Source: Pochonia chlamydosporia 170 (Eukaryota; Ascomycota; Sordariomycetes; Hypocreales; Clavicipitaceae). From it: DNA of 64,000 nucleotides. Position numbers and translations under genes: made by a program. The notes beneath the pieces were generated by a model. The model had not been told where the DNA came from, made no database searches, and saw nothing but the letters and a program-made list of their open reading frames with translations. The first letter of the stretch is position 1. Each line of letters starts with the position of its first letter. Shown piece after piece: positions 53,441 through 62,184 of the stretch. The DNA is taken from the NCBI RefSeq assembly GCF_001653235.2, contig NC_035791.1:5828001-5892000 (forward strand). The letters run 5' to 3'.

Positions 53441-55615
53441 TCAAACTCCAAAGTCACCTTGGAAGATCTCTGCGAGATCACAACCGGGTGCAAACCCTAG
53501 GTTGGTCATAAAACGGCTGTCCATCTCCAAATTATCAGTATATCCAATAGATCCAAGGTCCTCAAAGAGAGCATCGTAGTCAAAATTCTGGCTCATCCGA
53601 TGGTTTCCGGGGAATAAGGCGTGGGTATTTACTCTGCCATCGTTCGGATGGGTTGTCAGAGGTGTGTCAATCGCAAAATGGGGATTCGGAATTGCATCCT
53701 GATACCCGAAGGGAAATTGTTCAGCGGGTTTACTTCTGGACAACATGTTCGACCCAAAAGCTCCCGCACGGGGTCTTGTTTGGATCTGGTTGTCCATGTG
53801 GGGACCTGATTCTGTAGACATCGGGGTAAATGTTGGTTGCAGTTGCTCATGGCCCTGGGTAAAGTTGTCTGACGCTAACGTTGCTGGGTACCCAGTACAT
53901 GGAAATGGTTTATCCTCATGCCATATATTTTGCAGCATGTCCGTGACGGAAGTCCATTTGTTGCGGTCTTGTTCGTCCATTTCTGCAACCCTCGCACGTC
54001 TTTGCACAAGTTGAAGCAACAGTACAACGACTGGAGGGGTGTGATTCGCCTCAAATATGCTCTGGCAAGAGTCGACAGTTTCCAGGAATCCAGAGAGGAG
54101 AGACGGTCTTATATCGGACGCTAGTTCAATGGTAGCTGTTAAAAATAGAAGCTTGACCAAGTAAGCCGACGGTATTGTTGGAGTTGAGCCGCTTGATACC
54201 AAAGAGTTGCAGAAGCCGAACCGAGAATCAAGATTTTTGACGAGGTCTTCTGGGCCGAGAGTTTCTGATGAAGCCTTCTCGTTTATTTTGGAAACATGAG
54301 AGTCACTTAGAACCGAAGTAAGCGCATGTAATTGAACTAGAGTTCGTATTGGCTGGACCATTTGGGGTGCCTTCGTAGACGGAGCGGAAGTTGAAGATTT
54401 CTCTGGTACATGACGCCATGTTTGGTCGAATGCGGTAAAATCGAGCATTGGCGTTGGATATGTACCTTCCATGCCGCCAAATCGTTTCATTGGATGCTGA
54501 TTCAGATATACTGATGTCAATACGTCCAAGACGTCGCAAGCAACCGAAACCACGTCCATCTGGAATGAAGAAAAGCCACTTTCATTCTCTGGCTGTGTGA
54601 CCTGGGTCAGCCGGAGCTGTCGTAAGAGACGAACACATTTGCTGAGGAGCAAGGAAGCTGCAACAGCTTTACCTCTGCCTATCAGGATAACGGCTTGAAT
54701 CACCGTTGCGTTGATACTGTGTATATTGAATGCTTCATCATCTGCTGGCAGCAAGGCACGAGAGACTTGCAAAATTTGGGAAGCACTCGGAGATGCTCCA
54801 TCAGATCCAGTAACCAAGTTTTCATCTTGATATGAAGCAATTGCCATAGCAGCCCAAAGCTCTGAATGTCTCAAATAGATACTGTCGTTTGAATGGCTGG
54901 GCCATGAGACGCCTTGAACAGGGTATGAAGCCGCGAGAGCTTGGAGACTCTCAGGGTTCACTATCGGCAGCCAGCAATGTGTGTATGAGACATAGACTTC
55001 AAGGAGGCGCTTCCAATTCGCAGGTAACTTGAGAATGCGATCAGGGACTCCAGTTTTGTCTTGTAATACACTTGGCACTGTCGGTCTAGCCGATCTGACT
55101 GAAGGGGCATCTCGGAAACTGGCTAGGCGTTCAACATCCGTGTCCGATTCGTTGTCAGAATTTTCGGAGTTCCCAATGTGAGGATCGGATAAAAGCCCAT
55201 CAATGGCCTTCCGCACTCGATTTTGATTCCACAGTCGTTGCAGGCGGTGGCCAGCACTCCCTTTGCCTAAAATTGCCCGAGATTCCTTGTTGCTCTCTCC
55301 CTGTCCATGGTTCAGCAAATGGTGAAGAGACTCCTCGCACTCGGGTATTTGATCAAACAGCCAAGCTAACGAGAGCTCTATGGTGCGCAGATATCCCGTT
55401 TGTACTCCTCTTTTTTTGGTTGCAGGAGTGTATGAACACGTCCGCTGCTGTGCAACGCAAGTTCCACACTCAGGCTGACCTCCATCGCACTTCTCCCTCG
55501 CAGCACGACAGGCATCGCAAGCGAGGGAAACACGTCGCTTCTTTGGCTTGCTGCTCTCTCCTTGCTCACTAGACGTTGCTGCTGCTACTCCCCGAGCTGG
55601 TCTTTTCGGGGCCAT
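53441..55615 (-). CDS. qutA: Quinate pathway activator QutA/Qa-1F, Zn2Cys6
   Basis: Single exon, 724 residues. Residues 24-60 form a textbook Zn2Cys6 cluster, Cys33-x2-Cys36-x6-Cys43-x6-Cys50-x2-Cys53-x6-Cys60, preceded by the basic PKKRR. A linker and short dimerisation region follow (GYLRTIELSLAWLFDQIPEC). The fungal-specific middle homology region runs about 195-500 (NWKRLLEVYVSYTHCWLPIV, LWAAMAIASYQ). The C-terminus is acidic, as expected for an activation region. This is the positive regulator that binds the 16-bp palindrome upstream of quinate genes, and QutR blocks it when no quinate is present. It diverges from the repressor gene, and a perfect site lies between them. Confidence 0.95.
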   Translation of the reverse strand: MAPKRPARGVAAATSSEQGESSKPKKRRVSLACDACRAAREKCDGGQPECGTCVAQQRTCSYTPATKKRGVQTGYLRTIELSLAWLFDQIPECEESLHHLLNHGQGESNKESRAILGKGSAGHRLQRLWNQNRVRKAIDGLLSDPHIGNSENSDNESDTDVERLASFRDAPSVRSARPTVPSVLQDKTGVPDRILKLPANWKRLLEVYVSYTHCWLPIVNPESLQALAASYPVQGVSWPSHSNDSIYLRHSELWAAMAIASYQDENLVTGSDGASPSASQILQVSRALLPADDEAFNIHSINATVIQAVILIGRGKAVAASLLLSKCVRLLRQLRLTQVTQPENESGFSSFQMDVVSVACDVLDVLTSVYLNQHPMKRFGGMEGTYPTPMLDFTAFDQTWRHVPEKSSTSAPSTKAPQMVQPIRTLVQLHALTSVLSDSHVSKINEKASSETLGPEDLVKNLDSRFGFCNSLVSSGSTPTIPSAYLVKLLFLTATIELASDIRPSLLSGFLETVDSCQSIFEANHTPPVVVLLLQLVQRRARVAEMDEQDRNKWTSVTDMLQNIWHEDKPFPCTGYPATLASDNFTQGHEQLQPTFTPMSTESGPHMDNQIQTRPRAGAFGSNMLSRSKPAEQFPFGYQDAIPNPHFAIDTPLTTHPNDGRVNTHALFPGNHRMSQNFDYDALFEDLGSIGYTDNLEMDSRFMTNLGFAPGCDLAEIFQGDFGV

Positions 55616-56106
55616 GCCGTGCTGCCAATCATGCAGTCAACAATACACCTGCGAGGCCAGTCAACGTTAAAAACATAGTAGTCGGGATGGTTATAGTCGA
55701 ATAGAAGCAATCTCTGATGGATAATTCACAAATACTGATGGAATAGGACATTCGCCAACGTTTTTCGATGTTTAGCAGTTTTCGAGAAGTGCAATTCGAC
55801 TGGTTGTCATTGGCCCAGCGTCAAAGATCTGGGGAACGGGAAGCAAACCGGCAGTCCGGATAAACGCTTATCCACCGTCAGAGAACCGCCTTCGGCCAAG
55901 AGCTGGCTGGCTGGTGAAGCCGTCCAGACCAGAAGCGAACCTGGTAATGACAACGATACAGTTACGCTTCTCAGCATTTCGTGCCGGACAACGTCCTCGT
56001 CGGCCGCATCGTGACTTAGTTGCAAGTGAAAATGCAGTGACCGCGCTGCGCCGGCACGTCTGCTGTTTGCACAAGACTCTGTCGAGGAACGAAACGCAAC
56101 CAAAAA
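55616..56106. promoter_or_regulatory. Divergent qutA-qutR promoter
   Basis: 491 bp between the activator and repressor starts. It contains the perfect activator palindrome at 55858-55873, almost at the centre, and a CTGGGG word at 55829 that fits the CreA consensus. Confidence 0.7.
55858..55873 (+). promoter_or_regulatory. Perfect QutA/Qa-1F binding palindrome
   Basis: GGATAAACGCTTATCC matches the published Neurospora Qa-1F consensus GGRTAARYRYTTATCC at all 16 positions. It lies 243 bp upstream of the activator start and 234 bp upstream of the repressor start, consistent with autoregulation of both. Confidence 0.85.
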
Positions 56107-58695
56107 ATGGCTGGCGTAAAGAGATCGTTGGCCGCAATGATGGCCGACGAAAGATTGCTCTCACCATCCATAGATCCATCAGACTCTACCGCTCGCTCTC
56201 AATCCGCCAGAACTTCTGCTGCTAGCAGCGAATACGCTACCAGAGCGCCGTCGCCTGCTTTACCATCGTTTGATGGCAACATGCCCAAGTTTACTCCGGA
56301 TGCCTCAATCGTTTTTATCGGCGTTCGTGGCGCTGGCAAGACGACACTTGCCATCATGGCAGCATCCGCTTTGAAAAAGAGAATCATTGATGTGGAAACC
56401 GCTTTCCAGCGCGCGACTAGCTTCTCAAGTGCCTCGTATAGCAAGGTGCATGGCCCTACTCAGTGTCAAAGGAAGCAAGGAGAAGTGCTACAAGACGTGC
56501 TTCAAAGCAATGACAGCGGTTGCATCATTGTGTGCTCATGGATGGAGCGACGTGTTCAGGGTCTTTTACGACAATTTGCGACAACTAACCCTGTCGTACA
56601 TATCATGAGGAGCAAGGCAGCCGTGCAAGAGCATTTAAAGGTAGAATCTGGGATCAAGTGGGCGACGTTCTGGAGCACAAGCAATGCCTTCTTTCGCACA
56701 TGCTCGAATCTGGAATTTTTCAATGTCTCTGAGTCAGCGGCTACCGAGCAAATCCAGCCATCCATCCGCAAGTCGAATATGGCGGACCTACCTCCATATC
56801 TAGCATTGAAACAGGCCGAAAGGCACCTGCTCAAATTCCTCTCACAAATATACCCGGCTGGTACCATCCCTTTCTTTGAATCAGCATATCCATTGGCCAG
56901 CGTTGCTACAGACGAGCGTCAATTTACATATGCCGTGGAGCTATCTGTTGAAGATATTAACCAAGATGGTGTGGATATCGAAGGCTGTTCAGCGGGCGCC
57001 GATGCAGTGCAAATAACCGTTGGGAACATCCAAAACGAATGGACAAACAGTACATACCGCGAGGAATACACCAAAATGGCCAATGACATTACTGAAGCTG
57101 TTGGCTTGGTACGAAGGAGCAGCGTCTTGCCCATTATTGTCCATATTGACCATCCCCAATCGGCGTCCACCACAACGACTTGTTTCTATCTTGACCTCCT
57201 TTCACACGTGTTGTCTTTGGCCCCTGAAATGATGACGGTGGACTTGCGACTAGATGATGTCGCCATCTCAAAGTTGTCAACTCTAAAGAGAAGCTCCAAG
57301 TTGATTGGCAATTACTCTCCAGTCGAAAACTTCAATTCTTGGACATCACCAAAGTGGATGTCGCTATACCAGCGAGCAGTCCAGCTGGACTGTGATCTCG
57401 TCCGTTTCATTCGCCCAGCTACAACCATGAGCGACAACTTCGAGGTTTCCCAATTTCGGTCAGCTGTTGCATCACTTCCAGATACCCACGTACCCATCAT
57501 AGCATACAACTCGGGATTATTGGGTAGACACTCAGCCTGCCTAAATCCCGTCTTGACCTTGGTTTCAGCAAAGCCACACTCCCCATATGATCCGAAACGG
57601 GATGCGTCAATCTTGACAGCACAGACTGCGACAAATGCGCTGTATTCAAGCTTCTTGTTTGACTCTATGAAACTCTATGTATTCGGCGTCAACGTAAGCT
57701 ACAGCATGTCGCCGGCAATGCACAATTCTGCGTTGGAAGCATGTGGCGTTCCACATCGATATGAGCCGTACTCGACGAATTCGCTGAGCCAGGTAACGCA
57801 TCTGATACATGATGCCAATTTTGCCGGCGCATCGATAGGGTTGCCCTTCAAAGTTGAATGCATCACATTGGCAGACGCCTTAAGCCCTCATGCTCAAGCT
57901 ATTGGAGCAATCAACACCATGGTCCCTATCCGCCAACTAAACGACGATGGCACAATCCCGACGGGTTCCGCCTTCTTCCGGGGAGTCAACCGGGCTGGCC
58001 CCGTGCGGGCGATTTACGGTGAGAATACGGATTGGATAGGTATTCGGGCATGCATTCGCCGAGGACTATCGCCTGCGAATGCTGTTCGACCAGCCTCGTG
58101 CGGTCTAGTTATTGGCGCTGGAGGCATGGCCAGAGCGGCTGTTTACGCCTTGCTGCAGGTTGGCGTCAGAAACATTGCCATCTATAATCGAACGGTAGAA
58201 AACGGGAAGAGGTTGGCAGCCCACTTCACACAGCTATTGCAGAAGAAGGAGTTTGCAGGGCTAGGTGCGGGAACGAACACAAAATTCGAAGTGTTTACTC
58301 AGCTTCACGACACTTGGCAGTCAGAGTTCCGTTTGCCCTCCATCATCATTTCATGCATCCCTACTCACCCAATAGGCGATGCTCCCTCTCCCGAGTTCAA
58401 ATTGCCGGAGCCATGGCTGGGCAACCAGACGGGAGGCGTGATTGTCGAGCTTGGATACAAGACCCTAAACACACCACTGTTGCAACAAGCTATGGAGCAC
58501 GCAGAGCAGGGGTGGATCGCCATGGACGGCTTAGATCTGCTTCCAGACCAAGGCTTTGCGCAATTTGAGCTATTCACGGGGAGACGAGCGCCAAGAAGAA
58601 CGATGAGGAAGGCCATATTCGAGAATTACCCAGACCAGTATGGGAGGTCTAATCCGGAGGAGCTGCGGCGCAGGCTCCAAACCATGGTGGAATGA
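56107..58695 (+). CDS. qutR: Quinate repressor QutR/Qa-1S, AROM-derived
   Basis: Single exon, 862 residues. It is related to the last three domains of the pentafunctional AROM protein: a shikimate-kinase-like domain (about 65-230) with Walker A GVRGAGKTT, a type I dehydroquinase-like domain (about 260-510), and a shikimate-dehydrogenase-like domain (about 520-850) with NVSYSMSPAMHNSALEACG, GENTDWIGIRACI and VIGAGGMARAAVYALLQVG. In Aspergillus and Neurospora this protein is a non-enzymatic repressor that senses quinate and inhibits the activator by direct contact. The dehydroquinase-like part lacks a clear Schiff-base lysine block (it reads NFNSWTSPKWM in that area), in line with lost catalysis. 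The kinase-like Walker A is intact. It is divergent from qutA. Confidence 0.95.
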   Translation: MAGVKRSLAAMMADERLLSPSIDPSDSTARSQSARTSAASSEYATRAPSPALPSFDGNMPKFTPDASIVFIGVRGAGKTTLAIMAASALKKRIIDVETAFQRATSFSSASYSKVHGPTQCQRKQGEVLQDVLQSNDSGCIIVCSWMERRVQGLLRQFATTNPVVHIMRSKAAVQEHLKVESGIKWATFWSTSNAFFRTCSNLEFFNVSESAATEQIQPSIRKSNMADLPPYLALKQAERHLLKFLSQIYPAGTIPFFESAYPLASVATDERQFTYAVELSVEDINQDGVDIEGCSAGADAVQITVGNIQNEWTNSTYREEYTKMANDITEAVGLVRRSSVLPIIVHIDHPQSASTTTTCFYLDLLSHVLSLAPEMMTVDLRLDDVAISKLSTLKRSSKLIGNYSPVENFNSWTSPKWMSLYQRAVQLDCDLVRFIRPATTMSDNFEVSQFRSAVASLPDTHVPIIAYNSGLLGRHSACLNPVLTLVSAKPHSPYDPKRDASILTAQTATNALYSSFLFDSMKLYVFGVNVSYSMSPAMHNSALEACGVPHRYEPYSTNSLSQVTHLIHDANFAGASIGLPFKVECITLADALSPHAQAIGAINTMVPIRQLNDDGTIPTGSAFFRGVNRAGPVRAIYGENTDWIGIRACIRRGLSPANAVRPASCGLVIGAGGMARAAVYALLQVGVRNIAIYNRTVENGKRLAAHFTQLLQKKEFAGLGAGTNTKFEVFTQLHDTWQSEFRLPSIIISCIPTHPIGDAPSPEFKLPEPWLGNQTGGVIVELGYKTLNTPLLQQAMEHAEQGWIAMDGLDLLPDQGFAQFELFTGRRAPRRTMRKAIFENYPDQYGRSNPEELRRRLQTMVE

Positions 58696-58762
58696 TGATG
58701 TATACAAACATAATGTGATAATGCCAAATATACGCAAAGTTGGATGCTACTCTATAGCTCCC

Positions 58763-60169
58763 CTAATGGTTCCATTCCGAGTCCTCAGCATGACCTGTTG
58801 GTCCGATGGTAGCATAATCTGTCGTGACAAACGCCCTATCCACCTCAGCCAACCCTTCAGCACAATACTGCAGCGTCTCAGAAACATCATGAGACCTATT
58901 TAGTCTCGTCTGCTCATCGAGAAGTATGTCAAACTCTGCCCACACTCCATCCCCGGCGTGATACGCCGTGATATTCTTGATACCCTCCACCAACGGAGCG
59001 AATCGATAGGCCAAGTAGGTCAATTTCCTGTATGTTCTATCATCCGCCGCTTCACCAGACAGCCGGACCACATTGTCGAAACAGGTATGGCCCCAGTCAT
59101 AGATGATGAAGAGGGACAACAAAGCAGCGCCGACTGGATCAAGCCACCACGCCTTAATGCTATCACCTATAAGCGGGAATAACAACGACAGGGTATTGAA
59201 TATCACGTCCGTCTTGCAGTCTTGCACAAGGGCTTGAACTTGAGTTGTCTTGATGGGGATACATCCCACGCCTATGCCACCCTTGATGACAATGGTTGTG
59301 ACGAGAGCGGCGATCGCCTCTGTGCTGAGTCTCTCGACCCCGTGATCACCATGCATCAGTTTCTGTACAGACTCTTGGAGGATCTGCAGGAATGAAATGA
59401 CCATTATGATGGAGAACATTAATATGCCGAGCGGTTCCAAGCGGCGCTTACCAACGGGAAATCGTTTCCGCAATGCATTCAAGCGCCAGAGAACAATCTT
59501 GTTGGTCGACCATATGATGAGCGTGCAAAGCAAGTCAAGCGCCGAGTCTACCAAGCTGGCACGAAGAGACAGCGAGCCTGTCGTGAACACGGCAAAGGCC
59601 TTCCCCGCCAGCAATAAGATATTTGCAAGGACGTTGATGTTTATTGCTAGTGAAGCTTGTTTCGCAGCCCGTCTCCGACGAGTCTTCTCTTCATCGGGGA
59701 GCAATTCGCCTATGTGACCTGCAACTTGCTGGAGTCCTCCGCCACGCTCCTGGTCCCCGTCGTGGTCTGGATCGGGATTCATCGACTCGAGGACGTCATC
59801 TGCTATGGCTTCTATAACGGCATCGACTTCGAGGTAGTCATTCAGACGCTGGTTTTGACTCTCGTAGTATGTTCTAAGCTGTTTATTCTTGATGCGCTGG
59901 AGATCGATGTCTGACGTGCGAAATCGCTCGAGAGTTGTTGTGTTGAGGTTTTGGAGGAGTGAGTTCTTCAGTTCTTCGCGGCGGGCGTCTTCTAGGGCGG
60001 TGCGGGCTGCGTCGCGGAATTTAAGGAGATGTGGCTTTCTGGTGTATAGACTTTGGGTGGGTGTAGATGGATTATTCGATTCGATGTCGTGGGTGTGTCG
60101 CTGGCGGAGGTTTGGACGATTTAAGTCATGGTGTTGTGGCGGCTCGCCGAGACTGCGTTTGCCTACCAT
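58763..60169 (-). CDS. Cation diffusion facilitator, DxxxD (manganese-like) type
   Basis: Single exon, 468 residues. A long hydrophilic N-terminus (about 165 residues) precedes six membrane helices and a C-terminal cytosolic domain. The two metal-site motifs are DxxxD in both halves: VDSALDL after SLSLRASL in helix 2, and DCKTD in helix 5. DxxxD pairs mark the manganese-transporting CDF subfamily, whereas zinc types have HxxxD. The C-terminal domain has ENITAYHAGDGVWAEFDILL-like features (ITAYHAGDGVWAEFDILL) and DVSETLQYCAEGL. Likely exports Mn from the cytosol into a compartment or out of the cell. It converges on the repressor gene with 67 bp between stops; no link to quinate use is evident. 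Confidence 0.9.
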   Translation of the reverse strand: MVGKRSLGEPPQHHDLNRPNLRQRHTHDIESNNPSTPTQSLYTRKPHLLKFRDAARTALEDARREELKNSLLQNLNTTTLERFRTSDIDLQRIKNKQLRTYYESQNQRLNDYLEVDAVIEAIADDVLESMNPDPDHDGDQERGGGLQQVAGHIGELLPDEEKTRRRRAAKQASLAININVLANILLLAGKAFAVFTTGSLSLRASLVDSALDLLCTLIIWSTNKIVLWRLNALRKRFPVGKRRLEPLGILMFSIIMVISFLQILQESVQKLMHGDHGVERLSTEAIAALVTTIVIKGGIGVGCIPIKTTQVQALVQDCKTDVIFNTLSLLFPLIGDSIKAWWLDPVGAALLSLFIIYDWGHTCFDNVVRLSGEAADDRTYRKLTYLAYRFAPLVEGIKNITAYHAGDGVWAEFDILLDEQTRLNRSHDVSETLQYCAEGLAEVDRAFVTTDYATIGPTGHAEDSEWNH

Positions 60170-60755
60170 TGTGTGTTAATCATGAGTGTTGAGTACATGA
60201 TTTTGGATAGACCAAACTGGGTATTACATCTATTTTATTTCTTGTTTGTAGACTAGTCGTGCTGTCATGCGTGCCTGGTTTCTGTTCCTGGCGATGTGAC
60301 GTAAGATGTTGGAAGTGCCAAGGATGAGCTGCAGATGACACCGCCATCCCGTTTGTGGTCCACATGCTGCCGGCGATCCGACTTGGCGAGTGCCGTTTCT
60401 GGACTGTGCTTTTTCTAATTAGTTTTGATGATTTGGCTGACAGGGTTGTGTCAATTGGTATGCTTGGTGTGTCGGAAGCCGGTATGTCTCTGGCGATGGG
60501 CTCGGTTTTCCCAGCTCTAGCAAATGCTAAAAGTCATCGTTATATTCTTTAAATGTTCTAATTTTCTCAAAACATACGTTTGGAACATGAACCACAATGC
60601 GAATGCTCGTCTTTTTTGCCAAGTTTAGAAATGGTTGATGTCTGAGTTTGTCATGGAATCATCACGTGGGAGCGAATTTAGACCTGCCAACCAAGCCAAG
60701 TCACATCAAACTTCAATCCAACACCAACCAGCACAACAATCTTCAATGTTTCATA
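60170..60755. other. Intergenic, no gene seen
   Basis: 586 bases with the transporter promoter on one side and the start of the pseudogene on the other. No coding signal. Confidence 0.5.
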
Positions 60756-61800
60756 ATGGACCATGAGGAACAGTTCGATGACATTCGTGTGGTCAGTATT
60801 GATGCCGGAACGGACGAAGGCGCCGACATAACTATCGAGTATAACACCAAGCGAATAACTGTCTCAATCTTCGCAAGTTCAACACAAGACAATGCACATA
60901 CTGGAACTTCGGTGGAAGATGAGCTCATCCGGCTTTTAAACCAAGCGGTCGATGCTGCAGATGAGGATTATGAAGACTTGATGAATAATGCGTTGGATAG
61001 GGTCCTTGATCTGGCGGGAGCTACGTTCTCTGATGTAGCGCCCCGCATATGTGCTTCCCAACAAGCAAGCACAGTCCTACATGCACATCTATATCCAGAT
61101 ACGTTTGACTTTCGCCTGCAGACAATAGATAGAAAGGTATCAATTTCGCAAATTAGTCCTGACGAGATGCTTTGCGTGCCCGATACTGCTCCTGATCCCC
61201 ATTTTCATACCGATTTTGAACCGGACGACCACCTCCCGTTCTTCTCATCCGACGAAATATACATTCTTGAATCGTTTGGCAGTGGGAATGGGACCGTCAG
61301 TAAAGTGCAAGTTGGCAGCATGGATATGCTCTGTAAAGCTCGGAGAGTTGGCCTTGGGGATATTGGGCTTGAACAAGAGCTCAAAAGGCTTCAGATGATC
61401 CGAAAAGCAGCCTGAGAACAGACATGTTTATTCGAGTGCCTAGTCTCCTGGCATATGTCAAGCATGCTGAGTCGGGGGCCATCATCGGTTTGCTTCGCGA
61501 ACGGATTCAACCAAGCCCGCTTAGACAGACCTTCGAGATGTCGATGAGTCTGCGGTATCAGTAGAATTGCGGTGCCACTGGGCCACCCAGATACGCAAGA
61601 CCGTGGGCCAGTTGCACACCATTGGCGTAGTATGGGGAGATGGGAAGCCGTCTGATGTGATTATTGACACGAATGACGACGCCTGGCTGATTGACTTTGC
61701 GGGTGGATGGTCTTACGGGTGGGTGGACGAGGAACTGGCCGACACTGTGGAGGGCGATAACCAGGCAGTTGAGAAGATTATAAAGTATCTTGGCTTTTAA
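60756..61800 (+). pseudogene. Frameshifted fungal kinase-like gene
   Basis: The sequence reads as one kinase-like protein split over three frames. Frame one, 60756-61413, starts MDHEEQFDDIRV and ends at a TGA. Frame two, from about 61402, contains FIRVPSLLAYVKHAESGAII and GLLRERIQPSPLRQ. Frame three, from about 61528, contains LRDVDESAVSVELR, then TQIRKTVGQLHTIGVVWGDG, KPSDVIID and WLIDFAGGW, finishing with DTVEGDNQAVEKIIKYLGF and a stop at 61800. VVWGDGKPSDVIID takes the place of the HRDLKPxN catalytic loop and DFAGGW of DFG, as in a fungal-specific atypical kinase group. No GT-AG intron could repair either frame change, so two small indels have probably disrupted it. Confidence 0.75.
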
Positions 61801-62184
61801 AAGCAGTTCCTGTAGAATAATGGGTGTGCTTTGAGCGTTTATTTCGATAAGAAATATTAAGATGCCATAAATCTGCTGTGTTGGGTCATATCGGTCATTT
61901 GGTTGCTCGCGGTATCCATTCACAAATTGGGTCGTCTCTAATATGCGACGCACACAACACCAACTTTTACTTTCACAAATCCGGAGCACAATAACATCGA
62001 GCGCATGGTTTCTGAAGCATTTTTCCATTTCCCACTTTGTAGGAGCAGCTGAAGCCAAGTTGGGGCTGGCGCACGTGGAAGGCTGACATCGTCAGCATCT
62101 CATGACCGGGGTCGACGGACGAGACCTCAAAAGCCGCAGATTTCAACGTTGACATAACCCCACTGGCGACTGATTCATCCAGCA
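61801..62184. other. Intergenic; HET gene promoter
   Basis: About 380 bases between the pseudogene stop and the HET-domain start. No coding signal on either strand that has support. Confidence 0.5.

Noticed and set aside
61558..62058. 166-residue minus-strand frame
   Set aside because: Largely the antisense of the kinase-like pseudogene's conserved C-terminal segment; no motif of its own.
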